Source of the DNA: Aeromicrobium piscarium
GTDB taxonomy: Bacteria > Actinomycetota > Actinomycetes > Propionibacteriales > Nocardioidaceae
Assembly (NCBI RefSeq): GCF_007421815.1
Contig: NZ_VLNT01000017.1
Coordinates: 1 to 51,392 of the forward strand
Direction: 5' to 3'
DNA: 51,392 nucleotides
Shown here: in pieces, positions 22,404 through 32,956 of the stretch
Numbering within the stretch: position 1 is the stretch's first letter
Layout: each line of letters begins with the position of its first letter
Program-made: the position numbers and the translations under genes
Notes under the pieces: model-generated
What the model was told of the DNA's origin: nothing
Database searches by the model: none
What the model saw: only the letters and a program-made list of their open reading frames with translations

Positions 22404-23119
22404 CGGGCGAGGGCCTCGCGCTGGAGAGCGGTCAGATCGGCGCAGCCCTTGCCGGCGAGCTCCAGGAGGGCATCCAGCTCGCCCTTGTCGAACGGCGCTC
22501 CCTCGGCGGTGCCCTGCACCTCGACGAAGCGGCCGTCACCGGTCATCACGACGTTCATATCGGTCTCCGCGCGGACATCCTCGACATACGGCAGGTCGAG
22601 CATCGGCGTGCCGTCGATGATGCCGACGCTGACCGCGGCAACCGATCCCGTGAGCGCGTCGCCGGTGAGGGCCCCCGCACGGCCGAGATGGGCCACGGCA
22701 TCGGCCAACGCCACATAGGCCCCCGTGATGGCCGCGGTCCGCGTGCCGCCATCGGCCTGGAGCACATCGCAGTCGAGGGCGATGGTGTTCTCGCCGAGAG
22801 CGCCGTAGTCGATCACCGCGCGCAGGGAGCGGCCCACGAGCCGGCTGATCTCGTGCGTGCGGCCACCGACCTTGCCCTTGACGGACTCGCGCGGCGACCG
22901 CTCGTGCGTGGCCTGCGGCAGCATGGCGTACTCGGCGGTGACCCAGCCGAGACCCGATCCCTTGCGCCAGCGCGGCACTCCCTCGCTCGCGCTCGCGGCG
23001 CACAGCACCCGGGTGCGCCCGAACTCGACGAGACACGAGCCCTGGGCGTGATCGAGCCAGTTCCGGGTGATGGTGATGGGGCGGAGCTGATCGGGGGTAC
23101 GGCCGTCTTCACGCGTCAT
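22400..23119 (-). CDS. rph: ribonuclease PH
   Basis: This 239-residue phosphorolytic 3'-5' exoribonuclease trims tRNA 3' ends. Motifs seen are [54 protein letters not shown] and [20 protein letters not shown], including the phosphate-binding RTAA. The length is typical. A TACGGT hexamer lies 6 nt before ATG 23119. It is the first gene of the rph-rdgB operon. Confidence 0.96.
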   Translation of the reverse strand: MTREDGRTPDQLRPITITRNWLDHAQGSCLVEFGRTRVLCAASASEGVPRWRKGSGLGWVTAEYAMLPQATHERSPRESVKGKVGGRTHEISRLVGRSLRAVIDYGALGENTIALDCDVLQADGGTRTAAITGAYVALADAVAHLGRAGALTGDALTGSVAAVSVGIIDGTPMLDLPYVEDVRAETDMNVVMTGDGRFVEVQGTAEGAPFDKGELDALLELAGKGCADLTALQREALAR

Positions 23120-23125
23120 ACTCCG

Positions 23126-23131
23126 ACCGTA
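23126..23131 (-). promoter_or_regulatory. -10 hexamer TACGGT of rph
   Basis: On the minus strand TACGGT ends 6 nt before ATG 23119; CGGAGT in between could also act weakly as an SD. Confidence 0.5.
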
Positions 23132-23144
23132 TCGGGTCGCGCTG

Positions 23145-23205
23145 TCGATCCCGCGCGGTGGCCGGGATCGACGAAGGCCCCGGACCGTGAGGTCCAGGGC
23201 CTTCG
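23145..23205 (-). terminator. two consecutive hairpins after the secreted-protein gene
   Basis: TCGATCCCG/CGGGATCGA (23145-23171) and CGAAGGCCC...GGGCCTTCG with inner GGACC/GGTCC (23172-23205) follow the stop at 23246 and precede the rph promoter. They have no T-tract, typical of actinobacterial transcript ends. Confidence 0.65.
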
Positions 23206-23245
23206 TGCGGAGCCCGTCAGCCGACGGGTGTCAGGGAGCTAGTGC

Positions 23246-24064
23246 TCAGGCTCCCGTGTCGACACGCTCGGGCTTGCGGGGCTGCTCGGGCCCGGGCTGC
23301 TCGGGAGCCGGCGGCTCCTCGGGGGCGTCGCCACCCTCGACCACCCTGACGTAGTAGTTCACAGTGCCCGCCTCGCCGCTGGCCACCACGCGGAACTGCT
23401 GGCCCACGGAGGCACCGGTGATCGTCAGGACGCCCTCGCCGGCACCGTCCTGGCCGAGCGGCTCGGTCTCGAAGTCGCCGATCGACTCCTCCTCGCCGGT
23501 GTCCTCATTGAAGAAGCGGATATCGCCGGTCACGACCTCACCGGAGTTGAATCCCGCGAACTGCAGCGGGATGCCGGCGGCCAGCTCGGCGACGGTCGCC
23601 TCCTCCGGACCGGTCACGGAGACGCCCTCGGTGATCGTCAGCTCGATGCTCTCGTTGACGTACTGAGTCTCGCCGGCCTCATCCTCGTACTGGTATCCGA
23701 CGCTCGCGGTGTACTTGGGCCAACCGTCGGCATTGGGCGCGACCGGGGGGTACTCGTCGCTCGGCCGGACAGTGCCGACCCACGAGCCGTCCTCCTGCTG
23801 CACGACCTCGGCCTCGTCAACGAGGCCGCCGCCGTTCTCACCCATGGAGCCGATGGCGACCGTGAGCGTCTCGACCTCCTCGGGCACCTCCTCGACGGTG
23901 GCGGTGACGCCTTCGCCCCAGCTGCCGGCCTTGAAGGTGGTGTTTCCGAAATCGACGACGAGATCGTCGCCGAGCTCGGCAGCGGTCGCCGGAACTGCCA
24001 CCAGACCCAGGCCGAGCGTCGCCGCTCCGGCCAGTGCCACGGCGGCGCGTGTGATGATGCGCAT
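23246..24064 (-). CDS. secreted protein of unknown function, C terminus KPERVDTGA
   Basis: This 272-residue exported protein starts with a signal peptide (MRIITRAAVALAGAATLGLG, then VPATAAELG). The acidic mature part is predicted beta-rich (for example LTVAIGSMGENGGGLVDEAE), perhaps Ig-like. It ends in a Pro/Glu-rich stretch and KPERVDTGA without a membrane anchor. ATG 24064 has GAAAGGAC before it. The gene lies 151 bp after the sortase-like gene on the same strand, so it may be a partner or substrate. I do not recognise the family. Confidence 0.78.
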   Translation of the reverse strand: MRIITRAAVALAGAATLGLGLVAVPATAAELGDDLVVDFGNTTFKAGSWGEGVTATVEEVPEEVETLTVAIGSMGENGGGLVDEAEVVQQEDGSWVGTVRPSDEYPPVAPNADGWPKYTASVGYQYEDEAGETQYVNESIELTITEGVSVTGPEEATVAELAAGIPLQFAGFNSGEVVTGDIRFFNEDTGEEESIGDFETEPLGQDGAGEGVLTITGASVGQQFRVVASGEAGTVNYYVRVVEGGDAPEEPPAPEQPGPEQPRKPERVDTGA

Positions 24065-24215
24065 GTGGTCCTTTCGTGCGACCACACGTCACCGCGCGGC
24101 CGAGTTCAGCAAATGGACGAGGCCGGTCGTCGGACCGCACCCCGCGCACTTAGCAAAACATGAGGAAGCCGTCATATGCACATCGGGTCCATATCTTGGG
24201 ACGACCGGACCACTA

Positions 24216-24782
24216 TCAGGCGGCTCGTGTGGCCACGATGATGTCGTTCTCGTGGTACTCGCCGGTCTCCGGGTCGAGGATGCAGGTGATCACCACGAGC
24301 CGCGCCGGGTCGTGGGTCCAGATGTCCTGATCGGCGATCTCGGTCTTGGCGATCTCGAGCTTCTCCTCGACGACATACGGCTCGCCGCGATAGGTGAGCT
24401 CGTCGCCGGCATCGAGGGTACGCACCTCGTCGCCGGCGCATCCCTGGTCCTCGCACGCGTGCGCGAGCACATAGTCCGTCCCGCCGTCCTCCGGGTAGCC
24501 GTTCTCGGGATCGACGACCTGCCAGAAGTTCTCGCCGGCGTCCGGCGGATTCCACACCGGGCTGTAGGGCATGGTCTGGACGGTCTCGATGTCGACCTCC
24601 GGCTCCGGCGCGGGAGTGGTGGGCGTGGCGATCTCCGCCGAGGCGCGAGGAGCCGGTTCCGGTTCCGATGAGCTGAAGACGCCGGCGAGCGCGGCGACGA
24701 GCACCGCGATCACGACGACCGTGAGAAGTCCGCCGCCGGCGAACCAGGGCCAGCGGCGGGTCAATGTTTCCTTGAACGTCAT
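24216..24782 (-). CDS. sortase-like protein (class F-like) with atypical active site
   Basis: This 188-residue membrane-anchored protein has one N-terminal transmembrane segment (FAGGGLLTVVVIAVLVAALAG), a Pro/Glu linker and a C-terminal sortase-like domain. The catalytic His (VLAHA, H108) and Cys (LVVITC, C167) are present, with the GD turn LDAGDELTY and the closing NDIIVATRA. The usual Arg about 10-13 residues after Cys is not seen (EYHEND); Arg186 near the C terminus is the only later one. An active transpeptidase is therefore likely but not certain. Candidate substrates are the LPGTG protein at 4697 and the secreted neighbour. It lies 22 nt downstream of the MBL gene. Confidence 0.75.
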   Translation of the reverse strand: MTFKETLTRRWPWFAGGGLLTVVVIAVLVAALAGVFSSSEPEPAPRASAEIATPTTPAPEPEVDIETVQTMPYSPVWNPPDAGENFWQVVDPENGYPEDGGTDYVLAHACEDQGCAGDEVRTLDAGDELTYRGEPYVVEEKLEIAKTEIADQDIWTHDPARLVVITCILDPETGEYHENDIIVATRAA

Positions 24783-24804
24783 GTCGGTCGCGGGTCCTCC
24801 CCCG

Positions 24805-25578
24805 TCATCGTGTGGTCGACAGCTCGAAGACCTGGCCGGCCGTGACCAGCTCGTAGTCGCCGTCGTAGGTCGTCAACAGGTCGCGCTCGACCTCGGCACG
24901 GTCGGTCCACGCCGGGATGTGGGTGACGAGCAGCCGTCCGACGCCCGCCTCCGCGGCGATCTGACCGGCCTCGGATCCGGTCAGGTGCAGGTGGGGTGGA
25001 TTGGTGGCCGAGTCGACGAAGGAAGCCTCGCACAGGAACAGGTCCGCTCCGTCGGCGAATCCGGCGAGCTCGTCCATCGGGCCGGTGTCGCCGGAGTAGA
25101 CGATCGAGTGCCCTTCGTGCTCGAGGCGGACCGCGTAGGCCGCGACAGGGTGGCTCGTCAGCATGGCGCGCAGCGTGAACGGTCCGATCGTCGTCTCGAG
25201 TCCATCGGTCAGATCGCGGAACTCGAAGGGCAGCGTCATGCCGTTCGGATTGGTCGTGCCATAGGCGTCGGACAGATGCCAGTCGCTCCCCGCGGGCGCG
25301 TACACCGGCAGCCGCGGCAGGAGCCCGGTCGGATGGTACTTGCGGACCACATAGAGCCCGCTCATGTCGAAGCAGTGGTCGGGATGCAGGTGCGAGAGGC
25401 TGATCGCGTCGATCTCCCGTAGATCGATGTAGGTCTGCAAGGGCCCGAGCGCACCGCTGCCGAGGTCGAGCAGCATACGGAAGGTGCGCCCCTCGTACGG
25501 TGCCTCGACGAGATAGCAACTCGCCGCCGAGTCGGGACCGGGAAAGGAGCCCGAACAGCCGATGATCGTCAGTTTCAC
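24805..25578 (-). CDS. metallo-beta-lactamase-fold hydrolase (Rv1339-like)
   Basis: This 257-residue MBL-fold protein resembles RNase Z/cyclic-nucleotide phosphodiesterase relatives. It shows [20 protein letters not shown], the zinc motif [10 protein letters not shown], later ligands in [24 protein letters not shown], and [15 protein letters not shown]. The mycobacterial orthologue Rv1339 has been reported to degrade cAMP; assigning that here is by analogy. GTG 25578 overlaps the murI stop (GTGA), matching the conserved murI-Rv1339 pair. Confidence 0.9.
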   Translation of the reverse strand: MKLTIIGCSGSFPGPDSAASCYLVEAPYEGRTFRMLLDLGSGALGPLQTYIDLREIDAISLSHLHPDHCFDMSGLYVVRKYHPTGLLPRLPVYAPAGSDWHLSDAYGTTNPNGMTLPFEFRDLTDGLETTIGPFTLRAMLTSHPVAAYAVRLEHEGHSIVYSGDTGPMDELAGFADGADLFLCEASFVDSATNPPHLHLTGSEAGQIAAEAGVGRLLVTHIPAWTDRAEVERDLLTTYDGDYELVTAGQVFELSTTR

Positions 25579-26381
25579 ACTGTCACCCACGCAAACTGGT
25601 CGACGGAATCGATCTCGGGACCGAGGAACCGGCGACCGAGCCGCGCGAACTCCTCCGGCTGTCCGGTAGTGAGGAAGCGGTGCCGCGGCGGCGCGAGGGA
25701 GCGATCGCGTTCGAGACCTTCCCGCACGAGCAGGCGGAAGACGTCTTTGGCCGTCTCCTCGGCCGAGGACACCAGGGTCACGCCGTCTCCCATGACGTAG
25801 GACAGTACCCCGGTCAGGAGCGGGTAGTGCGTGCACCCGAGCACGAGCGTGTCGACGCCGGACTCTTTCACGGGACGCAGATAGCTCTCCGCGACCGACA
25901 TGAGCTCGGGCCCACTGGTGACGCCGGCCTCGACGAAGTCGACGAAGCGTGGACACGGCTGGGTGATCACGTCGATCGCGGGGTTGGCGGCGAAGGCATC
26001 ATCATAGGCCCGCGAGATGGCGGTGGCCTGGGTGCAGACCACGCCGATCCGTCCGTTGCGGGTGGCGTTCACGGCTCGCCGGGCGGCGGGCACGATCACC
26101 TCGATCACGGGCACGTCGTAGCGCTCGCGCGCATCGTGCAACACGGCGGCGCTGGCGGAGTTGCAGGCGATGACGAGCGCCTTCACCCCTTCACGCACGA
26201 GATGGTCCAGGCAGTCGAGGGCGTATTCGCGCACCTCGGCGATCGGTTTGGGGCCGTAGGGCTGCCGGGCGGTGTCGCCGAGGTACACGATCGGCTCGTG
26301 CGGCAGCTGGTCGAGTACGGCTCGGGCGACCGTCAGTCCGCCGAAGCCGGAATCGAAGATGCCGATGGGTGCGTCCGCCAC
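25575..26381 (-). CDS. murI: glutamate racemase
   Basis: This 268-residue cofactor-independent racemase supplies D-glutamate for peptidoglycan. Key motifs are [29 protein letters not shown], the first catalytic Cys in [13 protein letters not shown] and the second in [16 protein letters not shown] 26381 gives [12 protein letters not shown], the family start, and TACGCT lies 8 nt upstream. It leads a GTGA-coupled operon with the MBL protein. Confidence 0.96.
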   Translation of the reverse strand: MADAPIGIFDSGFGGLTVARAVLDQLPHEPIVYLGDTARQPYGPKPIAEVREYALDCLDHLVREGVKALVIACNSASAAVLHDARERYDVPVIEVIVPAARRAVNATRNGRIGVVCTQATAISRAYDDAFAANPAIDVITQPCPRFVDFVEAGVTSGPELMSVAESYLRPVKESGVDTLVLGCTHYPLLTGVLSYVMGDGVTLVSSAEETAKDVFRLLVREGLERDRSLAPPRHRFLTTGQPEEFARLGRRFLGPEIDSVDQFAWVTV

Positions 26382-26389
26382 AACATCTG

Positions 26390-26395
26390 AGCGTA
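26390..26395 (-). promoter_or_regulatory. -10 hexamer TACGCT of murI
   Basis: On the minus strand TACGCT ends 8 nt before GTG 26381. Confidence 0.45.
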
Positions 26396-26451
26396 CGACC
26401 CCGGGCACACGATGCGAAAATCGAGGCTCGCAGAACCACCGCGGGTGCTGG

Positions 26452-27429
26452 TCAGAGCGGCAACTTGGGCTGCGGCGGGGCGTGGGTCGGGTCCACGCCG
26501 TCGAAGAGGCTGGAGACGGACTCGCCGGCGTGCACCCGCGCGATGGCCTCGGCGAACAGCGGTGCGACGGACCGGACCCGGAGTTCTGGCCAGTCATCGG
26601 GACGGGGAACCGTGTCGGTGGCGACCACCTCACGAATGAGTGGATGATCGCGCAGCCGCTCGACCGCTGAGCCGGTGAACAGCCCGTGTGTGCACGCCAC
26701 ACTGACATCGCTCACCTGCTGCTGCTCCAGCATCGCCACGAGTTCGACGATGGAGCCTCCGGTCGCGATCTCGTCATCGAGCACGATCGCCCGCTTGCCG
26801 GCGACATCGCCGACGATCGCGTCGATGACGACCCGATCGTCGGCCTTGCGCTGCTTGCTGCCCGCCGCGACCGGGATACCGAGCAGACGAGCGAGCTGCG
26901 AGGCGGTCTTGGCGTTGCCGAAGTCCGGAGAGACGATCACCGCATCGGAGAGGTCCGTCCCGCGGTAATAGTCGGCGATCTCGCCGAGAGCGGTCAGATG
27001 ATCGAGCGGAACGCCGAAGAAGCCGTGCACCTGGGGTGCGTGGAGGGTCATCGTCATCACTCGGCTCACCCCGGCGGTCATCAGCAGATCGGCGACGAGC
27101 TTGCCGCCGATCGAGATGCGAGAGGCGTCCTTCTTGTCCGATCGGGCGTAGGCGTAGTGCGGGATGACCGCTGTGACCGAGGCCGCCGAGGCGCCCCTCG
27201 CGGCATCGACCATGAGGAGCAACTCCATCAGATGGTCCTGAGTCGGCGGGACGAGCGGCTGGACGATGTAGACATCGCGCTGCCGGCAGTTGTCCAGCAA
27301 CTGCGCCTGGAGGCAGTCGTTGCTGAAGCGTTGGGTATCGGCGGGCGACCGCGTGATCCCGAGGTTGTCGCAGATCGCGTCGGCGAACTGCGGATGGGCG
27401 CTACCGGAGAACACGGCGATCTGGTTCAC
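26452..27429 (-). CDS. ribose-phosphate pyrophosphokinase paralogue
   Basis: This 325-residue PRPP-synthetase-family protein converts ribose 5-phosphate and ATP to PRPP if active. It has [16 protein letters not shown], the ATP-binding region ([17 protein letters not shown]), [15 protein letters not shown] and the PRPP loop [15 protein letters not shown] (canonically DDMIDTGGT). The flexible catalytic loop reads [20 protein letters not shown] instead of the usual RKDRPREPISAKL. It is therefore a divergent paralogue; the main prs gene (usually next to glmU) should lie elsewhere. GTG 27429 is supported by TAGCCT 7 nt upstream. Confidence 0.88.
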   Translation of the reverse strand: MNQIAVFSGSAHPQFADAICDNLGITRSPADTQRFSNDCLQAQLLDNCRQRDVYIVQPLVPPTQDHLMELLLMVDAARGASAASVTAVIPHYAYARSDKKDASRISIGGKLVADLLMTAGVSRVMTMTLHAPQVHGFFGVPLDHLTALGEIADYYRGTDLSDAVIVSPDFGNAKTASQLARLLGIPVAAGSKQRKADDRVVIDAIVGDVAGKRAIVLDDEIATGGSIVELVAMLEQQQVSDVSVACTHGLFTGSAVERLRDHPLIREVVATDTVPRPDDWPELRVRSVAPLFAEAIARVHAGESVSSLFDGVDPTHAPPQPKLPL

Positions 27430-27436
27430 GCTCCGA

Positions 27437-27442
27437 AGGCTA
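27437..27442 (-). promoter_or_regulatory. -10 hexamer TAGCCT of the Prs paralogue
   Basis: On the minus strand TAGCCT ends 7 nt before GTG 27429. Confidence 0.5.
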
Positions 27443-27502
27443 ACGGAGCGGCCCGAGCACGGGAAGCGGGTGGACTCCCTCCGCACACGGCATCCTGTGA
27501 CC

Positions 27503-27826
27503 ATGGCCTACGACCTCGAACTCGCCGATCGCCTGCGCGATCTGCTGATAGCCGAGCCGGATCTCACCGAGAAGCGCATGTTCGGTGGTCTGGCCTTCCT
27601 CGTCGGAGGCGCCATGGCCGTCGCGGCGACCGATGACGGTCTGCTGCTACGTGTGGACCCCGAGGAACGCGACCAGCTCGCGACCGATCCGCTCGCGGGC
27701 CCGTGGATCATGCGCGGGAGCGAGCTCCGTGGCTGGCTGCGAATCGAGGCCGATGCCAGCACAGCGGCGGAGACCCTCGAGCCGTGGCTCGAGCATGCCG
27801 TCCGCGCCGCCCGGGCCTCGCGCTGA
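27503..27826 (+). CDS. TfoX N-terminal domain protein
   Basis: This 107-residue protein matches the TfoX/Sxy N-terminal domain: EKRMFGGLAFLVGGAMAVAA and LLLRVDPEERDQL, with PWIMRGSELRGWLRI near the end. Stand-alone copies are common in actinobacteria and their role is unknown; they are not evidence of competence. It lies divergently from the Prs paralogue, 73 bp away, and converges on cysM with a 20-bp gap. Confidence 0.88.
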   Translation: MAYDLELADRLRDLLIAEPDLTEKRMFGGLAFLVGGAMAVAATDDGLLLRVDPEERDQLATDPLAGPWIMRGSELRGWLRIEADASTAAETLEPWLEHAVRAARASR

Positions 27827-27846
27827 CGGAACCCGGCGACGTGAGA

Positions 27847-29077
<1,231 letters not shown>

Positions 29078-29107
29078 CAGACTTCTGCCTTCTCTGTGAG
29101 TGCTGGA

Positions 29108-29557
29108 CTACTCGGGGGTGCTGCTGTCGGTGTAACGCTCGACGACCCGGACTTCTTCCTCGATCACCTCGCCGCCCGAGATCCGGTAGCTCCGGAAGTC
29201 GATCGGCGTGCCCTCGGCGTCGGCTCCGTCGCGGGTCGAGACGAGGACATAGTGCGCGCCCGGCTCGGCGGCGAGATTGATGTCGGTGCGCGAGGGATAG
29301 GCTTCGGTGGCCGTGTGCGAGTGGTAGATGACGACGGGCTCCTCGTCGTTGTCGTCCATCTCCCGATAGAGCTTCAGCAGGTCACCGGAGTCGAACTCGT
29401 AGAACGTGGGCGACATCGCGGCGTTCAGCATCGGGATGAACCTCGCGGGACGATCGGACCCGATGGGGCCGGCGACGACGCCGCAGGCCTCGTCGGGATG
29501 GTCGCGACGCGCGTGCGCGATGATCGCGTCGTAGGTGGCGCGGTCGATGGTCAACAC
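29108..29557 (-). CDS. mec: JAMM metalloprotease Mec
   Basis: This 149-residue zinc metallopeptidase releases cysteine from the CysO-cysteine adduct. The JAMM motif is intact: an N-terminal Glu in DEACGVVAGP, then YHSHTATEAYPSRTD (H-x-H...S..D). GTG 29557 is chosen because TAGGCT ends 7 nt upstream and the start matches the family. It is the first gene of mec-cysO-cysM. Confidence 0.93.
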   Translation of the reverse strand: MLTIDRATYDAIIAHARRDHPDEACGVVAGPIGSDRPARFIPMLNAAMSPTFYEFDSGDLLKLYREMDDNDEEPVVIYHSHTATEAYPSRTDINLAAEPGAHYVLVSTRDGADAEGTPIDFRSYRISGGEVIEEEVRVVERYTDSSTPE

Positions 29558-29564
29558 GTCGACC

Positions 29565-29570
29565 AGCCTA
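29565..29570 (-). promoter_or_regulatory. -10 hexamer TAGGCT of the mec operon
   Basis: On the minus strand TAGGCT ends 7 nt before GTG 29557, predicting a leaderless mec-cysO-cysM mRNA. Confidence 0.6.
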
Positions 29571-29613
29571 TCGGCGTCCTGCGGCTCCCCCGCACCCTGT
29601 CCACCCAACGGAC

Positions 29614-29688
29614 TTGTACCGAGATGTGCTTCGATTCCGTCGACCGCAGGGAGCTCCCATTGACGATCTAGGAGCACATCTCGGTCAA
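29614..29688. terminator. family A palindrome (ACCGAGATGTGCT), copy 2
   Basis: ACCGAGATGTGCT (29618-29630) pairs perfectly with AGCACATCTCGGT (29673-29685), extended by TTG/CAA. The interior has GTCGACC...GGGAGCTCCC...TTGACGA, matching the interior of the 10.6-kb copy. It lies just after the DUF2017 stop and upstream of the mec promoter. Confidence 0.75.
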
Positions 29689-29693
29689 GTGCG

Positions 29694-30260
29694 TCACTCC
29701 GCGGCCTGGACCAGGGTCTCCTGGACGAACCCCAGCCAGTCGTAGACATCGGCCATGGCGGCCGTGGCGGGATCGGCGTCCTCGGCGAGGCGTTCGGCGT
29801 CCTCATCGCTCTCGATGCCCAATCGCACCGCCAGCGCGATGCGCACGTCGGTGAAGGCCCGCAACCAGGCAAGCGTCTGTCCTTCGTCCAGCTCCACCTC
29901 CACATCGACATCCTCGCCGGCTCCCATGCCGCCCTCGGCCAGGGCCCCGATGAGGGACTCGGCATTGGCGACCTTGGCCGAGGTCAGCGTCTGCTCGGTG
30001 TAACGCCGGAACTCCGCGGCGTCCTCGGGGTCATCGGCGTACGCATCGGGCAGGAGGCGGGCGAGAACCGGGTCCTCCGGAGGCAGCACCGGTCCGTTCA
30101 TGCCGACCATCGCGGCGAGCGGGTCCGCGGACGACTCGGACTCGCCATTGCGGTCGCGCAACAGCTCGACCACCTGCGCGGCCAGATTCGCCAGCAGCTG
30201 GGCTTCGTTCTGCTCGAAGCTCCCGACGACGCTACCCCGCCGCCTGATGAACGGAGTCAC
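29694..30260 (-). CDS. DUF2017 protein
   Basis: This 188-residue actinobacterial protein of the DUF2017 family is always found beside clpS (Rv1332 type). It has a short beta start ([14 protein letters not shown]), then helices rich in acidic residues ([20 protein letters not shown]) and ends [15 protein letters not shown]. Its function is unknown. GTG 30260 overlaps the clpS stop (GTGA), indicating coupled translation and perhaps a role in ClpP-dependent proteolysis. Confidence 0.9.
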   Translation of the reverse strand: MTPFIRRRGSVVGSFEQNEAQLLANLAAQVVELLRDRNGESESSADPLAAMVGMNGPVLPPEDPVLARLLPDAYADDPEDAAEFRRYTEQTLTSAKVANAESLIGALAEGGMGAGEDVDVEVELDEGQTLAWLRAFTDVRIALAVRLGIESDEDAERLAEDADPATAAMADVYDWLGFVQETLVQAAE

Positions 30261-30571
30261 AGCTCTGCCCTCTCCAAGGTGGACCACAATCCGTACTCGT
30301 GCATCGCCTGGACGTGACGCTCTTGCTCCTCACGCCGACCGCTGGAGACGATCGCCTTGCCCTCGTGATGCACCGCGAGCATCAGCTCGGTCGCCTTCTC
30401 CTCGGTGTAGCCGAAGTAGGTCCGGAACACGAAGGCGACATATGACATCAGATTGACCGGATCGTTCCACACGATCGTGACCCAGGGATCCTCCAATTCG
30501 ACGCCGAACTCGAGATCGGTGTCGGGAGCGATCTCCGCGGGCGCGGGGCCGGTGGCTGAGACGGTCACCAC
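30257..30571 (-). CDS. clpS: ClpS adaptor
   Basis: This protein of about 104 residues is the ClpS N-end-rule adaptor that delivers substrates to ClpC/ClpP. The hallmark [20 protein letters not shown], then [20 protein letters not shown], is complete. Two adjacent GTG codons (30571 and 30568) could start it. It is divergent from pncB, 69 bp away, the Rv1330c-Rv1331 arrangement. Confidence 0.94.
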   Translation of the reverse strand: MVTVSATGPAPAEIAPDTDLEFGVELEDPWVTIVWNDPVNLMSYVAFVFRTYFGYTEEKATELMLAVHHEGKAIVSSGRREEQERHVQAMHEYGLWSTLERAEL

Positions 30572-30627
30572 CCCATTGTGGCGGACGCGCGGTGACCACG
30601 GCGCCACCACCGCACGGCACACCGATC

Positions 30628-30633
30628 TATGCT
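30628..30633 (+). promoter_or_regulatory. -10 hexamer TATGCT of pncB
   Basis: TATGCT ends 7 nt before ATG 30641. This picks that start over ATG 30629, which lies inside the hexamer. Confidence 0.6.
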
Positions 30634-30640
30634 CGGGCGC

Positions 30641-31945
30641 ATGGGGACGCACCCGGACCGTTCGACGGCCTTGCTCACCGATCGCTACGAGCTGACGATG
30701 CTGCACGCCACGCTCGCCGATGGCCGCGCCTCCCGGCGCAGTGTCTTCGAGATGTTCACCCGGCGTCTGAGCGGCGGCCGGCGGTACGGCGTCGTGGCCG
30801 GCACCGGAAGGATTCTCGAGGCGATCGCGGACTTCCGGTTCGGCGACGACGAGGTGCGGTTCCTGCGGGACAGCGGCGTGATCGACGCGACCACCGCTGC
30901 GTGGCTGGCCGATTTCCGGTTCGGCGGCGATATCTGGGGTTACCCGGAAGGCGAGCTCTACTTCCCCGGCTCTCCCGTCCTCGTCGTCGAGGGCACATTC
31001 GCCGAGTGCGTCGTCCTGGAGACCATGGTGCTGTCGATCCTCAACCACGACTCCGCGATCGCGACCGCTGGGGCACGGATGATCGCGAGCGCCGGAGACC
31101 GTCCCTGCATCGAGATGGGCTCACGACGCACGCATGAAGATGCTGCTGTCGCCGCTGCTCGCGCGGCGTATATCGCCGGTTTCGCGGCGACCTCCAATCT
31201 CGAGGCCGGCCGCACCTATGGAATACCCACCACGGGCACCGCGGCCCATGCCTTCACCCTCGTGCACGACACCGAGCGCGAGGCCTTCGAGGCGCAGATC
31301 GCCGCATTGGGCAGCGACACGACGCTGCTGGTCGACACCTACGACATCGCCGAGGGCGTCCGCAACGCGATCGCCGCCGGCGGGACCGGATTGGGGGCGG
31401 TGAGACTGGATTCGGGAGATCTCGCCCAGGTCGCCGCGGAGGTCCGTGCACAGCTCGACGGGCTCGGCGCGACCTCGACCCGCATCACGGTGACCAGCGA
31501 TCTCGACGAGCACGCGATCGCGGCTCTGGCGGTGGCGCCCATCGACGGCTACGGGGTCGGCACGTCCCTCGTCACCGGCTCGGGGGTCCCGACGAGCGGC
31601 TTCGTCTACAAGCTCGTGGCCCGTGAGGACGACGGGGGCACCATGGTTCCTGTGGCCAAGAAGAGCAAAGACAAGATCTCGGTCGGCGGACGCAAGTACG
31701 CGGTCCGCCGGCGCGAGAACGACGTGGCTACAGCCGAGGTCATCGGCATCGGCGAGCCGCCGGCCACGGATCACGACGACCGCGAACTGCTCGTGCCGCT
31801 GGTGCGCGACGGAGTGCTGCAGGATCTCGGCACGCTCGGTGACGCGCGTGCCCGACGCCACGCCGCACTGCACGAGCTGCCCGCCACCGGTCTGCGCCTG
31901 AGCAAGGGCGACCCCGCCATCCCCACCCAGTACGAGGAGCGCTGA
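30641..31945 (+). CDS. pncB: nicotinate phosphoribosyltransferase
   Basis: This 434-residue enzyme makes nicotinate mononucleotide from nicotinate and PRPP in NAD salvage. Motifs seen are [54 protein letters not shown] and [16 protein letters not shown], with [13 protein letters not shown] near the phosphate site. The length is typical of PncB1. It leads an operon with pncA and an AraC-type regulator. Confidence 0.95.
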   Translation: MGTHPDRSTALLTDRYELTMLHATLADGRASRRSVFEMFTRRLSGGRRYGVVAGTGRILEAIADFRFGDDEVRFLRDSGVIDATTAAWLADFRFGGDIWGYPEGELYFPGSPVLVVEGTFAECVVLETMVLSILNHDSAIATAGARMIASAGDRPCIEMGSRRTHEDAAVAAARAAYIAGFAATSNLEAGRTYGIPTTGTAAHAFTLVHDTEREAFEAQIAALGSDTTLLVDTYDIAEGVRNAIAAGGTGLGAVRLDSGDLAQVAAEVRAQLDGLGATSTRITVTSDLDEHAIAALAVAPIDGYGVGTSLVTGSGVPTSGFVYKLVAREDDGGTMVPVAKKSKDKISVGGRKYAVRRRENDVATAEVIGIGEPPATDHDDRELLVPLVRDGVLQDLGTLGDARARRHAALHELPATGLRLSKGDPAIPTQYEER

Positions 31946-31946
31946 C

Positions 31947-32507
31947 ATGCCCACCAAGGCCCTCATCGTCGTCGATGTCCAGAACGACTTCTGCGAGGGC
32001 GGCTCACTCGCCGTGACCGGCGGGGCCCAGGTCGCCCAGGATGTCGCCGGGTTGATCGACGAGTCCCGGGCGGACTACGCCACCGTCATCGCCACCCGCG
32101 ATCACCACATCGATCCCGGTCCGCACTTCTCAGAGCACCCGGACTTCGTCGACTCGTGGCCGCCGCACTGTGTCGCGGACACGACGGGAGCCGATCTGCA
32201 CGCGCCCCTCACCTCACGGAGCTTCGACGCGATCTTCGACAAGGGCGAGTACTCCGCGGGCTATTCGGGTTTCGAGGGCGTCACGTCGACCGGGACCGAG
32301 CTCCCGACCTATCTGCGAGCGCACGGGATCGAGGCGGTCGACATCGCCGGGATCGCCACCGACTATTGCGTGCGGGCGACAGCGCTGGACGCCGCGAAGG
32401 CCGGGCTAGCGGTCACGGTGCTGCGCGACTACACCGCGGCCGTCCATCCCGATCGTCTCGACCGGGTCGAGGCCGAATGGGCCGAGGCCGGCATCGCCTT
32501 CACATGA
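31947..32507 (+). CDS. pncA: nicotinamidase/pyrazinamidase
   Basis: This 186-residue cysteine amidase converts nicotinamide to nicotinate for PncB, and activates pyrazinamide in mycobacteria. The catalytic triad is D10 (VVDVQNDF), K99 (FDKGEYSAGYSGFEG) and C141 (ATDYCVRATALDA). Metal ligands are likely D52, H54, H60 and H74 in TRDHHIDPGPHF and WPPHC. It starts 1 nt after the pncB stop, giving a direct two-step pathway operon. Confidence 0.96.
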   Translation: MPTKALIVVDVQNDFCEGGSLAVTGGAQVAQDVAGLIDESRADYATVIATRDHHIDPGPHFSEHPDFVDSWPPHCVADTTGADLHAPLTSRSFDAIFDKGEYSAGYSGFEGVTSTGTELPTYLRAHGIEAVDIAGIATDYCVRATALDAAKAGLAVTVLRDYTAAVHPDRLDRVEAEWAEAGIAFT

Positions 32508-32947
32508 GCGAGGCGCTTACCAATCGGCGGATGCTCGCCGTCCGCGACCGGATCGATGCCGACTACGGCTCCGCGCTGGACATCGAGACACTGGCCGCGG
32601 ACTCCCATCTCTCACCCGATCATCTGATCCGGACCTTCGCGCGGGTCTTCGGCGAGACCCCCCATCGCTATCTGCAACGCCGCCGTGTCGAACGAGCCAT
32701 GTTCCTGCTACGCGGCACCGACGCGCCTGTCACCGAGATCTGCGCGCAGGTCGGATTCACGAGCCTCGGCAGCTTCACCCGCACCTTCAGCACAATCGTC
32801 GGCGAGTCGCCGACGGCGCATCGCCGCCGCGGCCCGCTCCCCCGGTCCCTGGGGTGCTTCACCATGAGCTGGATGCGCCCGTCCACCGCGACCCATCCGG
32901 CGAACTCGTCGATTTCGGAGAAGCGAGGCGACGCGTCCAGAGCCTAG
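32504..32947 (+). CDS. AraC-family transcriptional regulator (DNA-binding domain only)
   Basis: This 147-residue protein consists of little more than the double helix-turn-helix of AraC proteins: IETLAADSHLSPDHLIRTF and TEICAQVGFTSLGSFTRTFS, with GETPHRYLQRRRVERA. No ligand-binding domain is present; a short tail with GCFTMSWMRP follows. ATG 32504 overlaps the pncA stop (ATGA). It could control the operon or the following VOC gene; AraC-VOC pairs are frequent in actinobacteria. Confidence 0.9.
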   Translation: MSEALTNRRMLAVRDRIDADYGSALDIETLAADSHLSPDHLIRTFARVFGETPHRYLQRRRVERAMFLLRGTDAPVTEICAQVGFTSLGSFTRTFSTIVGESPTAHRRRGPLPRSLGCFTMSWMRPSTATHPANSSISEKRGDASRA

Positions 32948-32950
32948 GTT
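32945..32950 (+). promoter_or_regulatory. -10 hexamer TAGGTT of the VOC gene
   Basis: TAGGTT overlaps the AraC-gene stop and ends 6 nt before ATG 32957. It suggests a separate leaderless promoter. Confidence 0.45.
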
Positions 32951-32956
32951 GTCGTC

